Origin: Candidatus Hydrogenedentota bacterium
Lineage (GTDB): Bacteria; Hydrogenedentota; Hydrogenedentia; Hydrogenedentales; JAEUWI01
Direction: 5' to 3'
DNA: 64,000 nt
Assembly: GCA_016182605.1 (NCBI GenBank)
Contig: JACPGE010000072.1
Location: 1 to 64,000 of the forward strand
Below the pieces are notes generated by a model, which ran no database searches, had not been told where the DNA came from, and saw only the letters and a program-made list of their open reading frames with translations. Positions 1 through 11,800 of this stretch are shown here, piece after piece. Position numbers and translations under genes: made by a program. The number at the start of each line of letters is the position of its first letter. The stretch's first letter is position 1.

Positions 1-305
1 CGAACTCAAGCCATAAACACACGTACCCAGTAAACACGCATTTGAAATTTGCCTAAGTGGTTGCACCAGAAATGGTTAGCCTTAAATTCGCGCTGGAACT
101 TCGGGCTAAATCACGGGCTGTCTGTTATTTCCGGATCCAAGGTTTGGGCAACAACAAGTGTGAGTGAGAGTTATGGCTCCGTCGGCTGGAGCCCGTGATT
201 TATCCGGGCTAGCAGCCATGTTCCTCGTCCAAGTCTTGACAGCCTTCCCGATTCAGGCGGAACAGAATTTTGGAAACCAGGCAACAAGCATAAATAGAGA
301 ATATT
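1..305. other. Intergenic flank downstream of the R-M operon
   Basis: No convincing gene is present in this 305-base stretch, which is visibly more AT-rich than most of the window. Its only recognisable content is one copy of the dispersed inverted-repeat element (101-213). The region lies 3' of the candidate restriction endonuclease gene, so the repeat marks one side of the probably acquired restriction-modification block. Confidence 0.6.
101..213 (+). repeat. Dispersed inverted-repeat element, copy A
   Basis: Arms TAAATCACGGGCT (107-119) and AGCCCGTGATTTA (190-202) are perfect 13-nt inverted repeats. They enclose exactly 70 nt (120-189). The same arms and the same 70-nt spacing recur at 6.55 kb (one arm with a mismatch) and 25.84 kb. 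The interior aligns without gaps to those copies, most clearly the stretch beginning GCAAC at interior position 29. The 33-bp core found before copies B and C is degenerate here; only GCGCTGG followed by CGGGCT remains. It may be a non-autonomous mobile element or a structured RNA; no transposase is nearby. Confidence 0.8.
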
Positions 306-1118
306 TTAGGGGGGATTGGAATGGACACGATATTGCCGCAAGTCTTCTGGTGTAACGGAATCCGCCGGGACTAGTCTGTAGTGCCGCTCTTGGACAACTC
401 TGACGTCATCGCCATCCAATGTAAGCTCAAACATCGCAATGACGCCGTCGTTAGCAAACTGAGCGGAAACTGCACGGCATGTCAAGTGCGGAAACTTGTC
501 CACACAACAAGCAATGTCTTGTTTGGTCTGCACTGCGGAATGTTGATCGTTCCCCGTCTTCGCTTGTACAGGAATCACATACTGCGCGCCGAATCTATCA
601 ACGGCAATGTACATCTCGTCGACTTCAATCTGTCCCATTCCCTTGACAGTGGTTCTCAAATGATTCTGTAAACTGTACGCGACGCAACCGAGAAAGACAT
701 CGACAAGCCGGTTGTATCTCACTTTGGCGAGCAATGCCTGTTCGTCGCCTTGGGCATACATTGCTATGATTTCTGGCGTAGCATCCGGAATTTTAATGGC
801 AAGCAAGTCCTCCCGCGGCAAGATTCTATTCCGCCGGACTTGTTTGACTACGTACTTGCTTTTTCCTGCCCCCTCAATGATCCACTCGAAGCCTTTTCTT
901 GCGGTCCTGACAATATCGTCTGGGAGGGCAGTTCTATACCGAAACGAGTATACGACGTCGCCCAGATTCTTGGGCACTTGAAGTCCAAGTGCTTGGGCCA
1001 CGGATCGAATTTCATCTCGATCGAATTCAAACGATTGCATTCCCCTCGAGTAGTGAGACTTGAAAATCTCTTTCAAGATTGCGGTGTATACATTCAAATT
1101 GAGTGGTTTCCCGCTCAT
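306..1118 (-). CDS. Candidate type II restriction endonuclease
   Basis: A 270-residue protein encoded directly after the cytosine methyltransferase, with an ATGA stop/start overlap at 1115-1118. Its position as third gene in a vsr-methyltransferase operon makes a cognate restriction enzyme the best guess. Residues 165-187 contain IEVDEMYIAVD, then 10 residues on VIPVQAK. This fits a PD-(D/E)XK-like core with D167 and the Q185-x-K187 pair, followed by a helix. It has no signal peptide or membrane segment. Base composition is lower in GC than the chromosomal genes to the right, consistent with transfer together with the methyltransferase. The recognition site cannot be read from the sequence, and the nuclease assignment is an inference from context and a weak motif. 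Confidence 0.6.
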   Translation of the reverse strand: MSGKPLNLNVYTAILKEIFKSHYSRGMQSFEFDRDEIRSVAQALGLQVPKNLGDVVYSFRYRTALPDDIVRTARKGFEWIIEGAGKSKYVVKQVRRNRILPREDLLAIKIPDATPEIIAMYAQGDEQALLAKVRYNRLVDVFLGCVAYSLQNHLRTTVKGMGQIEVDEMYIAVDRFGAQYVIPVQAKTGNDQHSAVQTKQDIACCVDKFPHLTCRAVSAQFANDGVIAMFELTLDGDDVRVVQERHYRLVPADSVTPEDLRQYRVHSNPP

Positions 1119-2431
1119 CGCGAGTTTCCCGTCGAAACTCCGGTTCTGCTCTCCCGGATTCTCTGGGGAATGACGTCGGACGCAACGTCATAATATGCGC
1201 ACGCCTGCCGCATTGTCATCTTGAGCAACGATTCGTCTCCGAGCGCCAGTATCACGGCTGGTTTAGTGGGCGTGATCCCAAGTGCCCGAATGACACTGGC
1301 TGCAACGGAGCGGGCAAGATATGGAGGCACAGAATTCCCCACTTGCCTGGCGCCATGCCATTTCGTTGCGTTGAAGCGAAACCAGTCAGGATAGGAATGA
1401 AGGCGCGCGGCTTCCCGAACGGTGATGCATCGTGGTTTCGTTGGGTGAATAGGCCTCGGAGAGGTAAATGCGCCTCTATCGCTAGCGGTTCCAGCGCGCA
1501 AAGTATTGCAGATCCCGTTTGGATCGAGCTTGAAGAACCGGCTAACTGCCTCAGTCGTTCCATTCTTGGCTTGGGCAAACCGGGCTCTGGAATCTTGACT
1601 GTGATCAGTTCGAAGACTGGATGTAATCAATGCCGGGTTGAAAACTCTCGGATAGGCAAAATCTCCGGGATCGCGCTTTTTCCCGCGCAAGATTTTCGCG
1701 TATTCCGACGCCGCCCCAAAGCGGACCCTCGCACTGTCCGAGCCGATGAGTTCTTCGTAGTCTTCCGCGTCGGGCAGATCGCCAATGGCGTCCCACACCG
1801 TTGGCCCAGATTGAACGTCGAATGGCAACGTATCGCTCCGCGGCGGGCAGGAGATCGCAATGGGATAATCAGGCAGGGGCAAATCGGCCCTTGCGCCGAG
1901 GAGAAAGACGCGTTGCCGGTCTTGAGGCACACCATAATCCGCAGCATTCAAGACCCGCCATGGGAGCCGAACTCGATATCCGGATCTCTCGAACTCCGCA
2001 ACCAATTCCGCCAAAAACTGTCTGTGCTTGCCAATGGTAAGCCCTTTCACGTTTTCGAAGACGAAATACTTCGCGGAGGTCTCGCATACTAGCCGGACAA
2101 ACTCAAGAACGAGTCCGTTCCGGGGATCGTCAATGGCTCTTTTGCCAATCAGAGAGAATCCTTGACAGGGCGGACCTCCAAATACAAGATCGACGGATCC
2201 GCCCCTCTGCTTGGCAAGGGCTTTCAGTTCAACTCCAGATACTTGCCGTATGTCGCGGCAAAGCGCCGTACAGTTGGGAAAGTTGAACTCATGAACCGCG
2301 CAATGTACGGGATCGAGTTCCACGGCCGCAACGAGATCGAAACCCGCCTGCTCGAAGCCGAGACTCATGCCCCCAGCCCCGGCAAACAGTTCAATAGCGA
2401 GCGGGCGGGTACTAACTTGATTTTCCTTCAT
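1115..2431 (-). CDS. dcm: DNA (cytosine-5-)-methyltransferase
   Basis: A 438-residue C5-cytosine methyltransferase that transfers a methyl group from S-adenosylmethionine to cytosine in the site of the adjoining restriction system. All diagnostic motifs are visible in order: motif I ELFAGAGGMSLGF (14-26, SAM binding), motif IV GGPPCQGFS with catalytic C89, motif VI FENV (125-128), motif VIII QDRQR (170-174), a variable target-recognition region, then motif IX (REAARLHSYPDWF) and motif X (GNSVPPYLARSVA). The open frame extends upstream to 2650, but the extra 73 residues are antisense-like and would overlap most of vsr. The start at 2431 gives a normal domain boundary and a 20-base overlap with vsr. 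It is AT-richer than the rest of the window, suggesting horizontal acquisition. Confidence 0.95.
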   Translation of the reverse strand: MKENQVSTRPLAIELFAGAGGMSLGFEQAGFDLVAAVELDPVHCAVHEFNFPNCTALCRDIRQVSGVELKALAKQRGGSVDLVFGGPPCQGFSLIGKRAIDDPRNGLVLEFVRLVCETSAKYFVFENVKGLTIGKHRQFLAELVAEFERSGYRVRLPWRVLNAADYGVPQDRQRVFLLGARADLPLPDYPIAISCPPRSDTLPFDVQSGPTVWDAIGDLPDAEDYEELIGSDSARVRFGAASEYAKILRGKKRDPGDFAYPRVFNPALITSSLRTDHSQDSRARFAQAKNGTTEAVSRFFKLDPNGICNTLRAGTASDRGAFTSPRPIHPTKPRCITVREAARLHSYPDWFRFNATKWHGARQVGNSVPPYLARSVAASVIRALGITPTKPAVILALGDESLLKMTMRQACAYYDVASDVIPQRIRESRTGVSTGNSR

Positions 2432-2870
2432 CCAGAAACCCTTCCAGGAGTAGTTTGAGATTCTGGTAATTCTTCGTTTGACACTGCCACAGCACCAATA
2501 CGTCCCAGCCCTGGCTCTTGAGCAAGCGCAGGGTGCGCTTGTCCCGCGCAACATTTCGCCGGAACTTTTCCTGCCAGAATTCCGCGTTATTCTTCGGAAC
2601 GGAAGCGCCTGCGCATCTACTGTGACGATGCCAGAAACAGCCGTGTACAAAGATGATTTTCTTCAGCCTGCGAAAAGTCAAATCCGGTTTTCCGGGCAAG
2701 TCCGGTGCATGCAACCGATACCTGTACCCCATTGCATGAACCATCCGCCGAACAATCAATTCCGGCAGCGTGTCTTTTGACCTGACACGGCTCATTAACC
2801 AACTTCGTCGATCTGGACTCAGACGATCGGCCAATTTTACTTCGCCTCCCAAAGCCCTGCATAAAGTCAT
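2412..2870 (-). CDS. vsr: Very short patch repair endonuclease Vsr
   Basis: A 152-residue mismatch endonuclease that nicks 5' of the T in T:G mismatches formed when 5-methylcytosine deaminates. This limits the mutagenic cost of the adjoining methyltransferase. The family signature is clear: MSRVRSKDT (26-34), PELIVRR, GYRYRLH, LPGKPDLTF with the catalytic Asp at 63, then IFVHGCFWHRH (73-83) and a C-terminal WDVLVLWQCQ. Length is normal for Vsr (about 130-160). It is the first gene of the operon and its 3' end overlaps the methyltransferase start by 20 bases, so the two are probably translationally coupled. The N-terminal 20 residues are less conserved, so a slightly later start is possible. 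Confidence 0.95.
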   Translation of the reverse strand: MTLCRALGGEVKLADRLSPDRRSWLMSRVRSKDTLPELIVRRMVHAMGYRYRLHAPDLPGKPDLTFRRLKKIIFVHGCFWHRHSRCAGASVPKNNAEFWQEKFRRNVARDKRTLRLLKSQGWDVLVLWQCQTKNYQNLKLLLEGFLDEGKSS

Positions 2871-5800
2871 GCCATGGTAAAATCAACAACATTAACAAGT
2901 TGGAGCTTCAATGGGATGAACTGCACGATGATTCAAGACGCGGGCTGCATAACCAGGCTCCGGGAACAAGGCGGATTGGGTTGCCGGTGCGTTTCAGTCG
3001 CTGCAATCACTATTTGAATTGCCCTGGAATCCCGTCTCCAAAAGCGGTCCTTTATCGCTCCTTGGCTGATAATATATGGCAGAGGCGGTCACGAATACCA
3101 ATTGCCACTCCGTTGGCGCCGGCGCTGCCCGCAATGCAACTCGGTAAATGTGTCCGCGGATGCTTATACCGGGCGTCAGTGGGTGTTGGGCGCGTGCACG
3201 CTGGGCATTGGGCTGGCGTTTGTGAAGCGGAACTGGCACTGCGCGAAGTGCAAGGGATCGTGGCACGGGTGAGGGGGCGGCCAGTTGTGTGGCGGACCGG
3301 CGCGTAAACATTCGCCCCCGCCTGCGGGTGGCAAGCGGGGGCGGGAAATTGGATTCAGCCTGCCCTGGCGATGAGCTGGGCGAGCCGGCGCTCGCTCTGA
3401 ATGGCAGCGCGCACGGTGTGATAGTTTATTTTCCAGGCGTGTCCCATGTAGTCCCAGAGGCGGTTGTTGTTCTCATCGAAGAGCGGATACCACTCGCCCA
3501 CCTCGTGATTGATCACGTGCTCCATGACGAAGGCGTGCACGTTTTCGTAGGCTTCGAGGTAGCGCGTATCGCCGTAGACGAGGAAGGCGTCCAGCATGCC
3601 GACGAGGGCCTCGGCCTGCTGCCAGAACTCCTTGTTCCGTTCGCGCGCGGGGCCGTCGTTGGGACCTTCGCAATAGACGCCGCCGCGTTCCCAGTCAATG
3701 CCGTAGGCGCAGCAATGACCGTACATTTTTTTCATGCGCGGCTTGTACGTTTCGAGATCGAGATTGAGAATGTCGATGGAGTGTTTCAAGAGCCAGCAGA
3801 ATTCCACGTTGTGGCCGAAGCTGGTGTTGTTCAGGGGACGCCCTTCATCTTCCTTCACGTCGCGGTCGGAGCCCCAGACATTCTTAAAGATGATGGCACG
3901 GAGGGGCTTCCAGTCGAGCGAAAACTGGGCCATGCCCGTGCCGAACTCGGGGTTCACCATGTGATCGAAGAGGAGCCGGATCATATATTCGGCGTCGTCT
4001 TTGTAGACTTGCTCCCCCGTCGCCTCGTAGAGATTGGTGAAGGCCTCCATCAGATGCATGTGCACATCGAAGGACTTGCGATCGCCGCCGTAGACCCCGG
4101 GCATTTTGGGCTTCCAATCGAACTCCATGAACTCGTAGAAGCCGCCGTGTTTCTCCGCCGCGAGATTGGTGAGGCTCTTGTAGGTTTCAACGGCCATCTC
4201 CAGACCGCGCGGATCGCCGGAGGCCATGGTGTATTCGCTCAGGGCATAGATCGCGAAAGACTGGCCATAGGTGAGCTTGCTGCGATCGATGGGGGTGCCG
4301 TCGCGTTCACAGGTCCAGTGCCAGCCGGTGTGCTCGTCGTCCCAGAAATGGTTGATGAGAAATTCGACCCCCTGGCGCGCAATTTCGAGAAACTTTCCAT
4401 CGCCCAGCCCGGCACGGTGCGCCGAGGAGGCGGTGTAGATCATGCGGGTCTGGCAAACGAGGGTCTTGATGGATTCCCCGGTGGGGTTGCCTTTCGCGTC
4501 CAGATAGGTGAGGAAACCGCCGTATTCCTCGTCGGTCCCGTGGGTGAGCCAGAACGGGATAAGTTCATTGAAAAGGTGGTGTTGCACCTCGCCCATCAGC
4601 CGCGTTAAACGATCGCGCATGTTTCGACATCCCCGTATTATTGGATTTTCATAGGTTGAGCATGGGGTACAAAATGAGCAAACGGCCCGGCCTTGCCCGG
4701 CGCAATTCTAGAAAAACCCGAATGGAAAAATCCAGTCCGCGACGCGGCATCGAATGGCAAGGGGCAGTGGCGCGGCAGGCCTTCCCGGGCGGCAGGCCGC
4801 CTGCACCTACTCCTTCGGATCCTCGTTGAAAGCGCCCACGAGCTTGTCCCAATAGGCGAGGATGATCCAGAGGAGGAAGGGCAGGGTGATGAAGACCTGC
4901 ACGACGGCGGTGGGAATCTGGCTGGCGGCTCCCACGGCACTGCCGAAGCGGATGGCATAGACGATGAAGGCGATGTGGCCCGCGACCAGGAGCGCAGAAC
5001 CGCCGAGCAATATCAGGGCGCGCCGCCTGGGCAGAATCTGGGGGGTGGCGAAGATCAGTGCCCAGTAGACGGGCACATTGGTGATGACAACGGTGATCTT
5101 TGCCTTCACTTCCTCTCCGGCGACGTCGAATATCATTACCGAGGCGGTGTTGAGAATGCCGGCGGGATCGATGCGTCCGGCCAGGATGGGCACGCCGAGG
5201 ACAAAGCGCAGGATGCCTCCGCCGGCCTGAATGAGCAGCCAGCCGTAGTGGGGCAGGAGCCACCACCAGAGTGCGGTAAGCGGCGCGACGAGCACCAGAA
5301 ATTTGGCGCAGAACAGAAACAAATCCCGGATTCCATGAGACCGGACCATCAGCGGTTCCTCCGTACGAGGTATTCCACCCAGGCGAGCCACGCGGCGACG
5401 ACGAAAATGATGTAAACGGCCTGCCAGACGTATTCATGGAGAAAGTTGAACCAGACGCGTTCATAGGAGTCGAGGGCGCCGACGATGGCGAGGAAGGCAA
5501 TACGCAGGACATTGACCGCGTAGAGCAAGGGCAGGCCCAGAGCGAGACCCCAGGCGCGTTTGCGCCAGGTGGCGGGAAAGGCAATTACCGCCGCGACAAA
5601 GATGGAGATCACTTCCACGGCGCCACAAGACGGCACCAGGTTGAAGGCAAAGACCTTGCCGGTCTTTCGTTGCGCGAGCGGCTTCTTTAGCAGCGCGCGG
5701 CTTTCCGTTTGGAGTTCCTTCAGTTCCGCCTCTGCCGCCTGTATTTGCCGGTCGCGTTCCGCGGCATCGAGCGCTTGATCGTTGCGCAACGCCTTGATCG

Positions 5801-8800
5801 ATTCGCGCAGCGTACGCATGCGGATGTTCAGGTCGGGCTGCAACACAAACTGTACGTTGGGGCCCATTTCCCCGGTCTTGCCGCGCCGGCGCTGTTCCAA
5901 AGCCTTGTAGCGCCACCGCTCCCAACTGGTCAGCGGCGCCTCCGATGCGGCGGCGACAGCGTCCTGCGAGGCAGAATCGGCCCCGGATTCCCAGGCCGCG
6001 ATGGTTGCCCGGATCTGGCCGGCCTCCTGTGTGCCGCCATAGTAGGATTCGACCTTGCAGGACTCGCCGATCAGATCGAGGACCCAAGCCGTATGCTGCG
6101 CCAGGATGTAGAGGTAGTAATCGTTGGCCTTGGAATCGGTGGCGAAATGGTAGGCGCTTAGCGCGGCCAACACGATGCTGATAAAAACCGACACGAACAC
6201 GAGGGGACCACGGCGGTGGGACCGCGCCGGCACGCCGGGCACGGGCGTCTCTGCCGGTGGCGGCGCATCGGATTGGGTTTCTGGGGAGGGATTGTCCAAA
6301 AAGTCTTGCCCGCCTCGAAGGCGCAGTCTTGTCCTGTGGCGCCTGAATTGAAAATGGCATGCCAGCCCTGCGCCAGCCTGCAATAGCGGAGAATTATTAA
6401 CACACCCGCCGGCGCCATGCAAGGCGCGCCGGCGGCAAAAATTTTCCAGGCAAAAAGATATGGCCTTCACGGCGTGTGCGCGGGGATGCACAAGCGGGGA
6501 ACTATGCTCAGCGTGAGATGGCGCTGGCGTTCACGGGGCAGGCTGATTCACGGGCTGTCTGGCAATAGCGCTGTGCATGTTGCCGCAACGATGAATGTGA
6601 GATGGAGTTCGGGAACGAAGACATGAAGCCCGTGATTTACCCAGGTTAGAGTCGAAAGTTGTTCGCAATTGAGTAATGTTTGGGGTTCTGAGAGGGCTTA
6701 AGGGCAATATTGGGCCCCAGAATGTATATGAAAGAATGGTTCTTGGTCCACAAGCCTCATTGGGCCTATTGCGGATCGTTTGGCTTAATCTATTCAATTT
6801 CAAGTGTTTATACGAAGTGCTGTGGCGGTAAAAGCAGATGGAGAATGGGCGCTCCCCGGTTTTTCAGATGTGCGGCACAATTCTTGCGTCCCTAATGAGT
6901 TCGCTACGTGGAGGATGGATGAGATGAGAACACATATTATCGGTGTATTTTTTGGGGCCTTGTTGGCAGTGCTGCTCCCGATGTCCAATGCCGGTGCCTT
7001 GTTGGTGTCTGGCGATAATGGGATTAATCTGGCGGCGACGGCAGATTTTTCGATTTCGGGCAATTTCCTGATCATTACGCTGAGCAACGTGGCCCCGTCG
7101 GGCGCCGAAGTGCCCGCGGATGTGCTGACGGGCGTCTACTTTGATTTTTTGGGTGCGCCGGATTTTGCGCCCGTATCGGCGTTGCTGAATGGCAACGTGG
7201 TGGTGCAGGGCGCCACACCTGCGGACGGCAATGTGGGCGGTGAATTCGCCTACAACGGCAATGTTTCGGGCGGTCCTGGATCGGCTCAGTATGGTATCAG
7301 CGCTGCCGGTCTGGGCATCTTTGGCGGTCCAAATTTCAATGGACCGGATTTGGAAACGCCAGAAGCGGTTGCGGGCTTGAATTACGGTATCGTATCCAGC
7401 ATTGGCGCAGGCGCCAACACGGGTGTTACGAATAAGCCGTTGATTCAGAGTGCGGTGACTTTCACTCTTGAATATTCGGGCAGCGAGGCCCTGAGCTTGG
7501 AAGACCTTTCCAATGTGTGGTTCCAGTATGGCACTTCCTTGACGGAACCTTCCTTCACGGGAGAGTTCCCCCCTCCGCCTCCGCCCCCCCTCGCGCCACT
7601 TCCCGAGCCCGCCACGATGGCGCTGCTGGGCATGGGACTGGGTGGATTGACACTGCGGAAAATGATGGGCAAGTAACGGGCCATCGGGTATTCAAGAGGC
7701 CAGCCGGCATGAAGCGGCTGGCCTCTTTCTGTCTCTTTGCATTACCCCGCATATTTCACCACTTCAAAACTTTCTGGCAACGCGCTCCACTTGGGACATG
7801 GTGAACCATGCCCAGCGTGACGATGGCGCTGGCGTTCACCGGGCTACGTCATGGTGGTTCCGAGATCGAGCATGGAGCGCAGGGCCTGGTAGAGCTTGTG
7901 AGATTCGTAGGGTTTTTGAATCACGTGCACGGTGCTTTCGTCCGTCAAGTGCCCCGGGATCTCCGTGGAGTAGCCACTGGAAAGCAGGACGGGGGTGTGG
8001 CTTTCCTGACTGCGGACATGGCGCAGGATGTCCATGCCGGAGGCCTTGGGCATGACCATATCCACGAAGACGAGGTCGATTTCGCTACGGTGCCGGTCGA
8101 ATACGGCCATGGCTTCGGCGCCATCCTGCGCCGCAAGCACTTTGTAGCCCCCTTTCTCAAGCATGCGTATGGTCATTCTTCTGAGGGCGGCGTCGTCCTC
8201 CGCGACAAGGATGGTCTCCGTGCCGCCGTCGGCGTGGATGCGCTGTTCCACGGGCTTGAAAACGGACGTTGTGGCCGATTGGGGGAAGTAGACGAAAAAC
8301 TCGGTTCCCTCGCCGACGGCACTCTCCACCTGAATAACGCCCTGGTACTGTTTCACGATACCGAGCACCGTGGATAGCCCGAGGCCCGTGCCCCGGCCAG
8401 CCTCCTTGGTGGTGAAGAACGGTTCAAAGATGTGTGCCTGGGTTTGCCGGTCCATGCCGTGGCCCGAATCGCGCACGCGCAATTCGACCCACCCAGCGCC
8501 CGCCGGCGCAGGGGGATTTGCCGCGTGGCCGGGAATGGAGGCGGTGTTTCCAATCCGTACGCAAATCTCGCCGCCCCGGGGCATGGCGTCGCGCGCGTTA
8601 ATGCACAGGTTGAGAATAATCTGTTCAATCTGTCCGCGGTCGGCGCGAATGGGGGCGAGGCGGGGATTGGCGTCCACGGCGATACGGACGTCTTCCCCGA
8701 TGATATGGCGCAACATTTTTGCCATGTCCGCAACGACGCTGTCGATCCGGACATCTTCGGGTTGAATGACCTGTTTTCTGCTGAAGGCCAGCAATTGCTG

Positions 8801-11800
8801 AACGAGGAGGGTGGCGCGGGAGACGGCCGCCACAATTTCCTCCAGATCGGCGCGCATGGGGCAGTCGAGTTCGACCTCGGTCAGAGCCATCTCGGTCAAT
8901 CCGAGGATGGCCTGAAGCAGGTTGTTAAAATCATGGGCGACGCCACCGGCGAGGCGGCCCACGATCTCCATTTTTTGAGCGTGGCGCAGTTGCTCTTCGA
9001 GCGCTTTCCGCTCGGAGAGGTCGAGCCCGACACCCATCAAATAGGGGGTGCCGTCGAGTACGACATGACTCGCAATCAGTTCATACGGCTTTTTTTCGCC
9101 ATACTTGCTTAGAATGTTTGCCTCCATCCGGGCCCATCCATCGGTGCGTGCCTGCGCCATGTTCTGGGCCAGCCGGGCCTTGTCTTCCTGGCCAAACCAG
9201 TCTTCCACCTTCCAATGGCGCAGCTCTTCGTCCGTGTAGCCCTTCCAGGCCTCGTGCATCGCGTTCCAGCGCAACAGGCGCCCATCATTGTCAAAGAGGC
9301 AGAAGATACCGGGCATGGCGTCGATAAGGTGGTCGGAGAAGATTTTTTCCCGCGCCAGGGCCTCTTGGGTCCGCTTGCGCTCTTCTATCTCATTGGCCAG
9401 GCGGTTGCGCTCGGCCACGAGCTGGTCGCGGGCGGCGCCCACCAGTATCACGGAGAGGTTGGAAACAAAAAAAACGAGGACGACACCGATCCCCAGGGTC
9501 AGCGAGGAAAGCGTGCCCCCGAAAGAGCCCGCGATCAAGGGGATATCGGCGAAGAGAGGATAATTGTCGAGGGTTTCAATCGTCTGAGAGCAGAGGATGA
9601 GCGTACATGCCACTGTGGCGAGGATACGAATGGCGAGGTTGACCTTGGCGACGGCAATGGCATACAGGGTCGCGCCGAGGAAGGTCAGTATACTGAGCAC
9701 AATGAAGACATCGGAGAGGATTTCTCCGGACACAAAACTCGACAGCAGTATGAAAACAAACGCGCAGAGCGCAGTAATGGAAACGATGGGGATCGCCCTG
9801 CGGGCCCACATGGGGCGGGCAACCTGGCCATCCTGTACGAATTCGCTTCTACCTGAATTACCGGAGCCATCCACTCCAATATACATATTTCACCCTTCCT
9901 GAACCGATCTACGCCAGCCGCCCCATAACGCACAGAGCGGCGGGCATTACTTAGTCTAAGCCATTTCGGTATTTTTGTCACTTTCAAGTTTTTTTACAGA
10001 TCGAATGGGGCGATCTGCATTTCACAGAGGAGGAAAGTGTTGGACGAAACCACTCTTATTCGGGTAGGCTTGAAGCATACGTGGATGGCTTCAGCAAACA
10101 ACCTGATGGAGGGTTTCCTATGTCTGCAAAACTATGTGCGCCACTAATTGGCATCGCGATGGCCATTTTTCTGGCCAGCTGCCTTCCTGTCCCTAGCGGG
10201 CAGGAAGGTGAAACCCGTGTGCTCACCGCATTGCGGAGCGATGGCATGGCGAAGGCGCTGCTGGATGCCGTGCTCGGCTCGAAGCAAGGTGGCGGCCCGG
10301 TGGATCTGAGTGAGATCGATCGCTTCTTTGTGACGATTACCGAGATCAGTCTTGACCATGCGGGACAGGGGAACGCGGGCGAGGGAGAAGGCGAAGGCGA
10401 AGGTGAAGGCGAAGGCGAGGGAGAAGGAGAAGGCGAAGGAGAGGGTGAAGGCGAAGGAGAGGGTGAAGGCGAAGGAGAAGGAGAGGGCGAGGGAGAAGGC
10501 GGCTCAAAAGTGATTGTCTTCCAAGGAAACCTTGAGATCAATCTGCTGGATTTGGTGGGCGTGAGCCAACTGATATCCGACGCGGAGATCCCTTCCGGCA
10601 AGTACACGAAAATTCGCATATCCATCGAGAACCCCAGGCTCTTCCTGGTTGCGGATCCCGGCACGGAGATTACCGATGTGCAACTTACGGCCAATGGGCG
10701 GCTCTTCGTGTCGGAGCAGTTTGAGTTGCCCGTGGATCAGACGACCCTGGTGATCCTGGATCTCGGCGGCATTGCGTTGCGGGCTCAGGGGAGCGGCGGG
10801 TTCACCCTGACGCCCCAGTTGGGCGTGGACTTGACGCTTCAAAATGCGGCCGTGAATTTGGAAGCCACGATCGCCAGCAACGATGCGGAAACGGGAACGA
10901 TCGCGGTGACGTATGGCGAAGACACGGCGACGGTGGGCTACGCTGGGGCGTCCATCTTCCTGCCCGCAGATACAGACACTGCGACGGGAACGGGCGCGGA
11001 TTTGGTGGCGGGGCTAAGCGTGCAAATCGAGGGCACCCTGTTTGTGGATGGCACGATAGAGGCCACGGCAATCCATATTGTGGCAGCGCCCTAAGTAATC
11101 GCGCGAATCCCCGGAATGGAATGGGAAGGGCCCGCGGTCGAGGGACTGCGGGCCCTGCGTTGTTGACTGCGCGGCCGGCGGGAGGCCACACTAGGCGGGG
11201 CGAATGGACGACCATAAGGAGCTATGGCACACATGAAACGGCGCAATTTCTTGAGTATGTTTCCCGCGGCGACGGCTGGACTGGCCTCGGGCGCGTTGGT
11301 ACAGGGCGCTTCGCATGGGCAGAGCCCCGCGCTGGCAGGTCCGTATGGAATGAAGCTGGGGATGGTGACGTACAACATGGGCAAGGATATGAAGCTCGAC
11401 GAGTTGATCGCGTTTTGCGAGGCGGTGGGCCTTGCGGGGGTGGAGTTGCGCACGACCCACGCTCACGGAGTCGAGGTGGAGTTGGACAAGGCGCAACGCG
11501 ACGCGGTGCGGGCGCGATTTGCGGACAGCCCAGTGCTTATTGCGGGATTGGGTTCGGCCTTTGAGTTTCACGCCCAGGACAAGGCGGAGGTGGCGAAGCA
11601 TGTGGAGGGGAGCAAGGCATACGCGCAACTCGCGGCGGACGTGGGGGCGCCGGGGATCAAATTGCGTCCGAACGGATTGCACGCGGGGGAGCCGGAAGAC
11701 GCGACGTGCGCCCGCATTGGCGCGGCCTGGCGGGAGGTGGCGGCTTTCGCGGGGGATTTGGGGGTGGAAACCCGCATGGAGGTTCACGGCAAGGGCACGA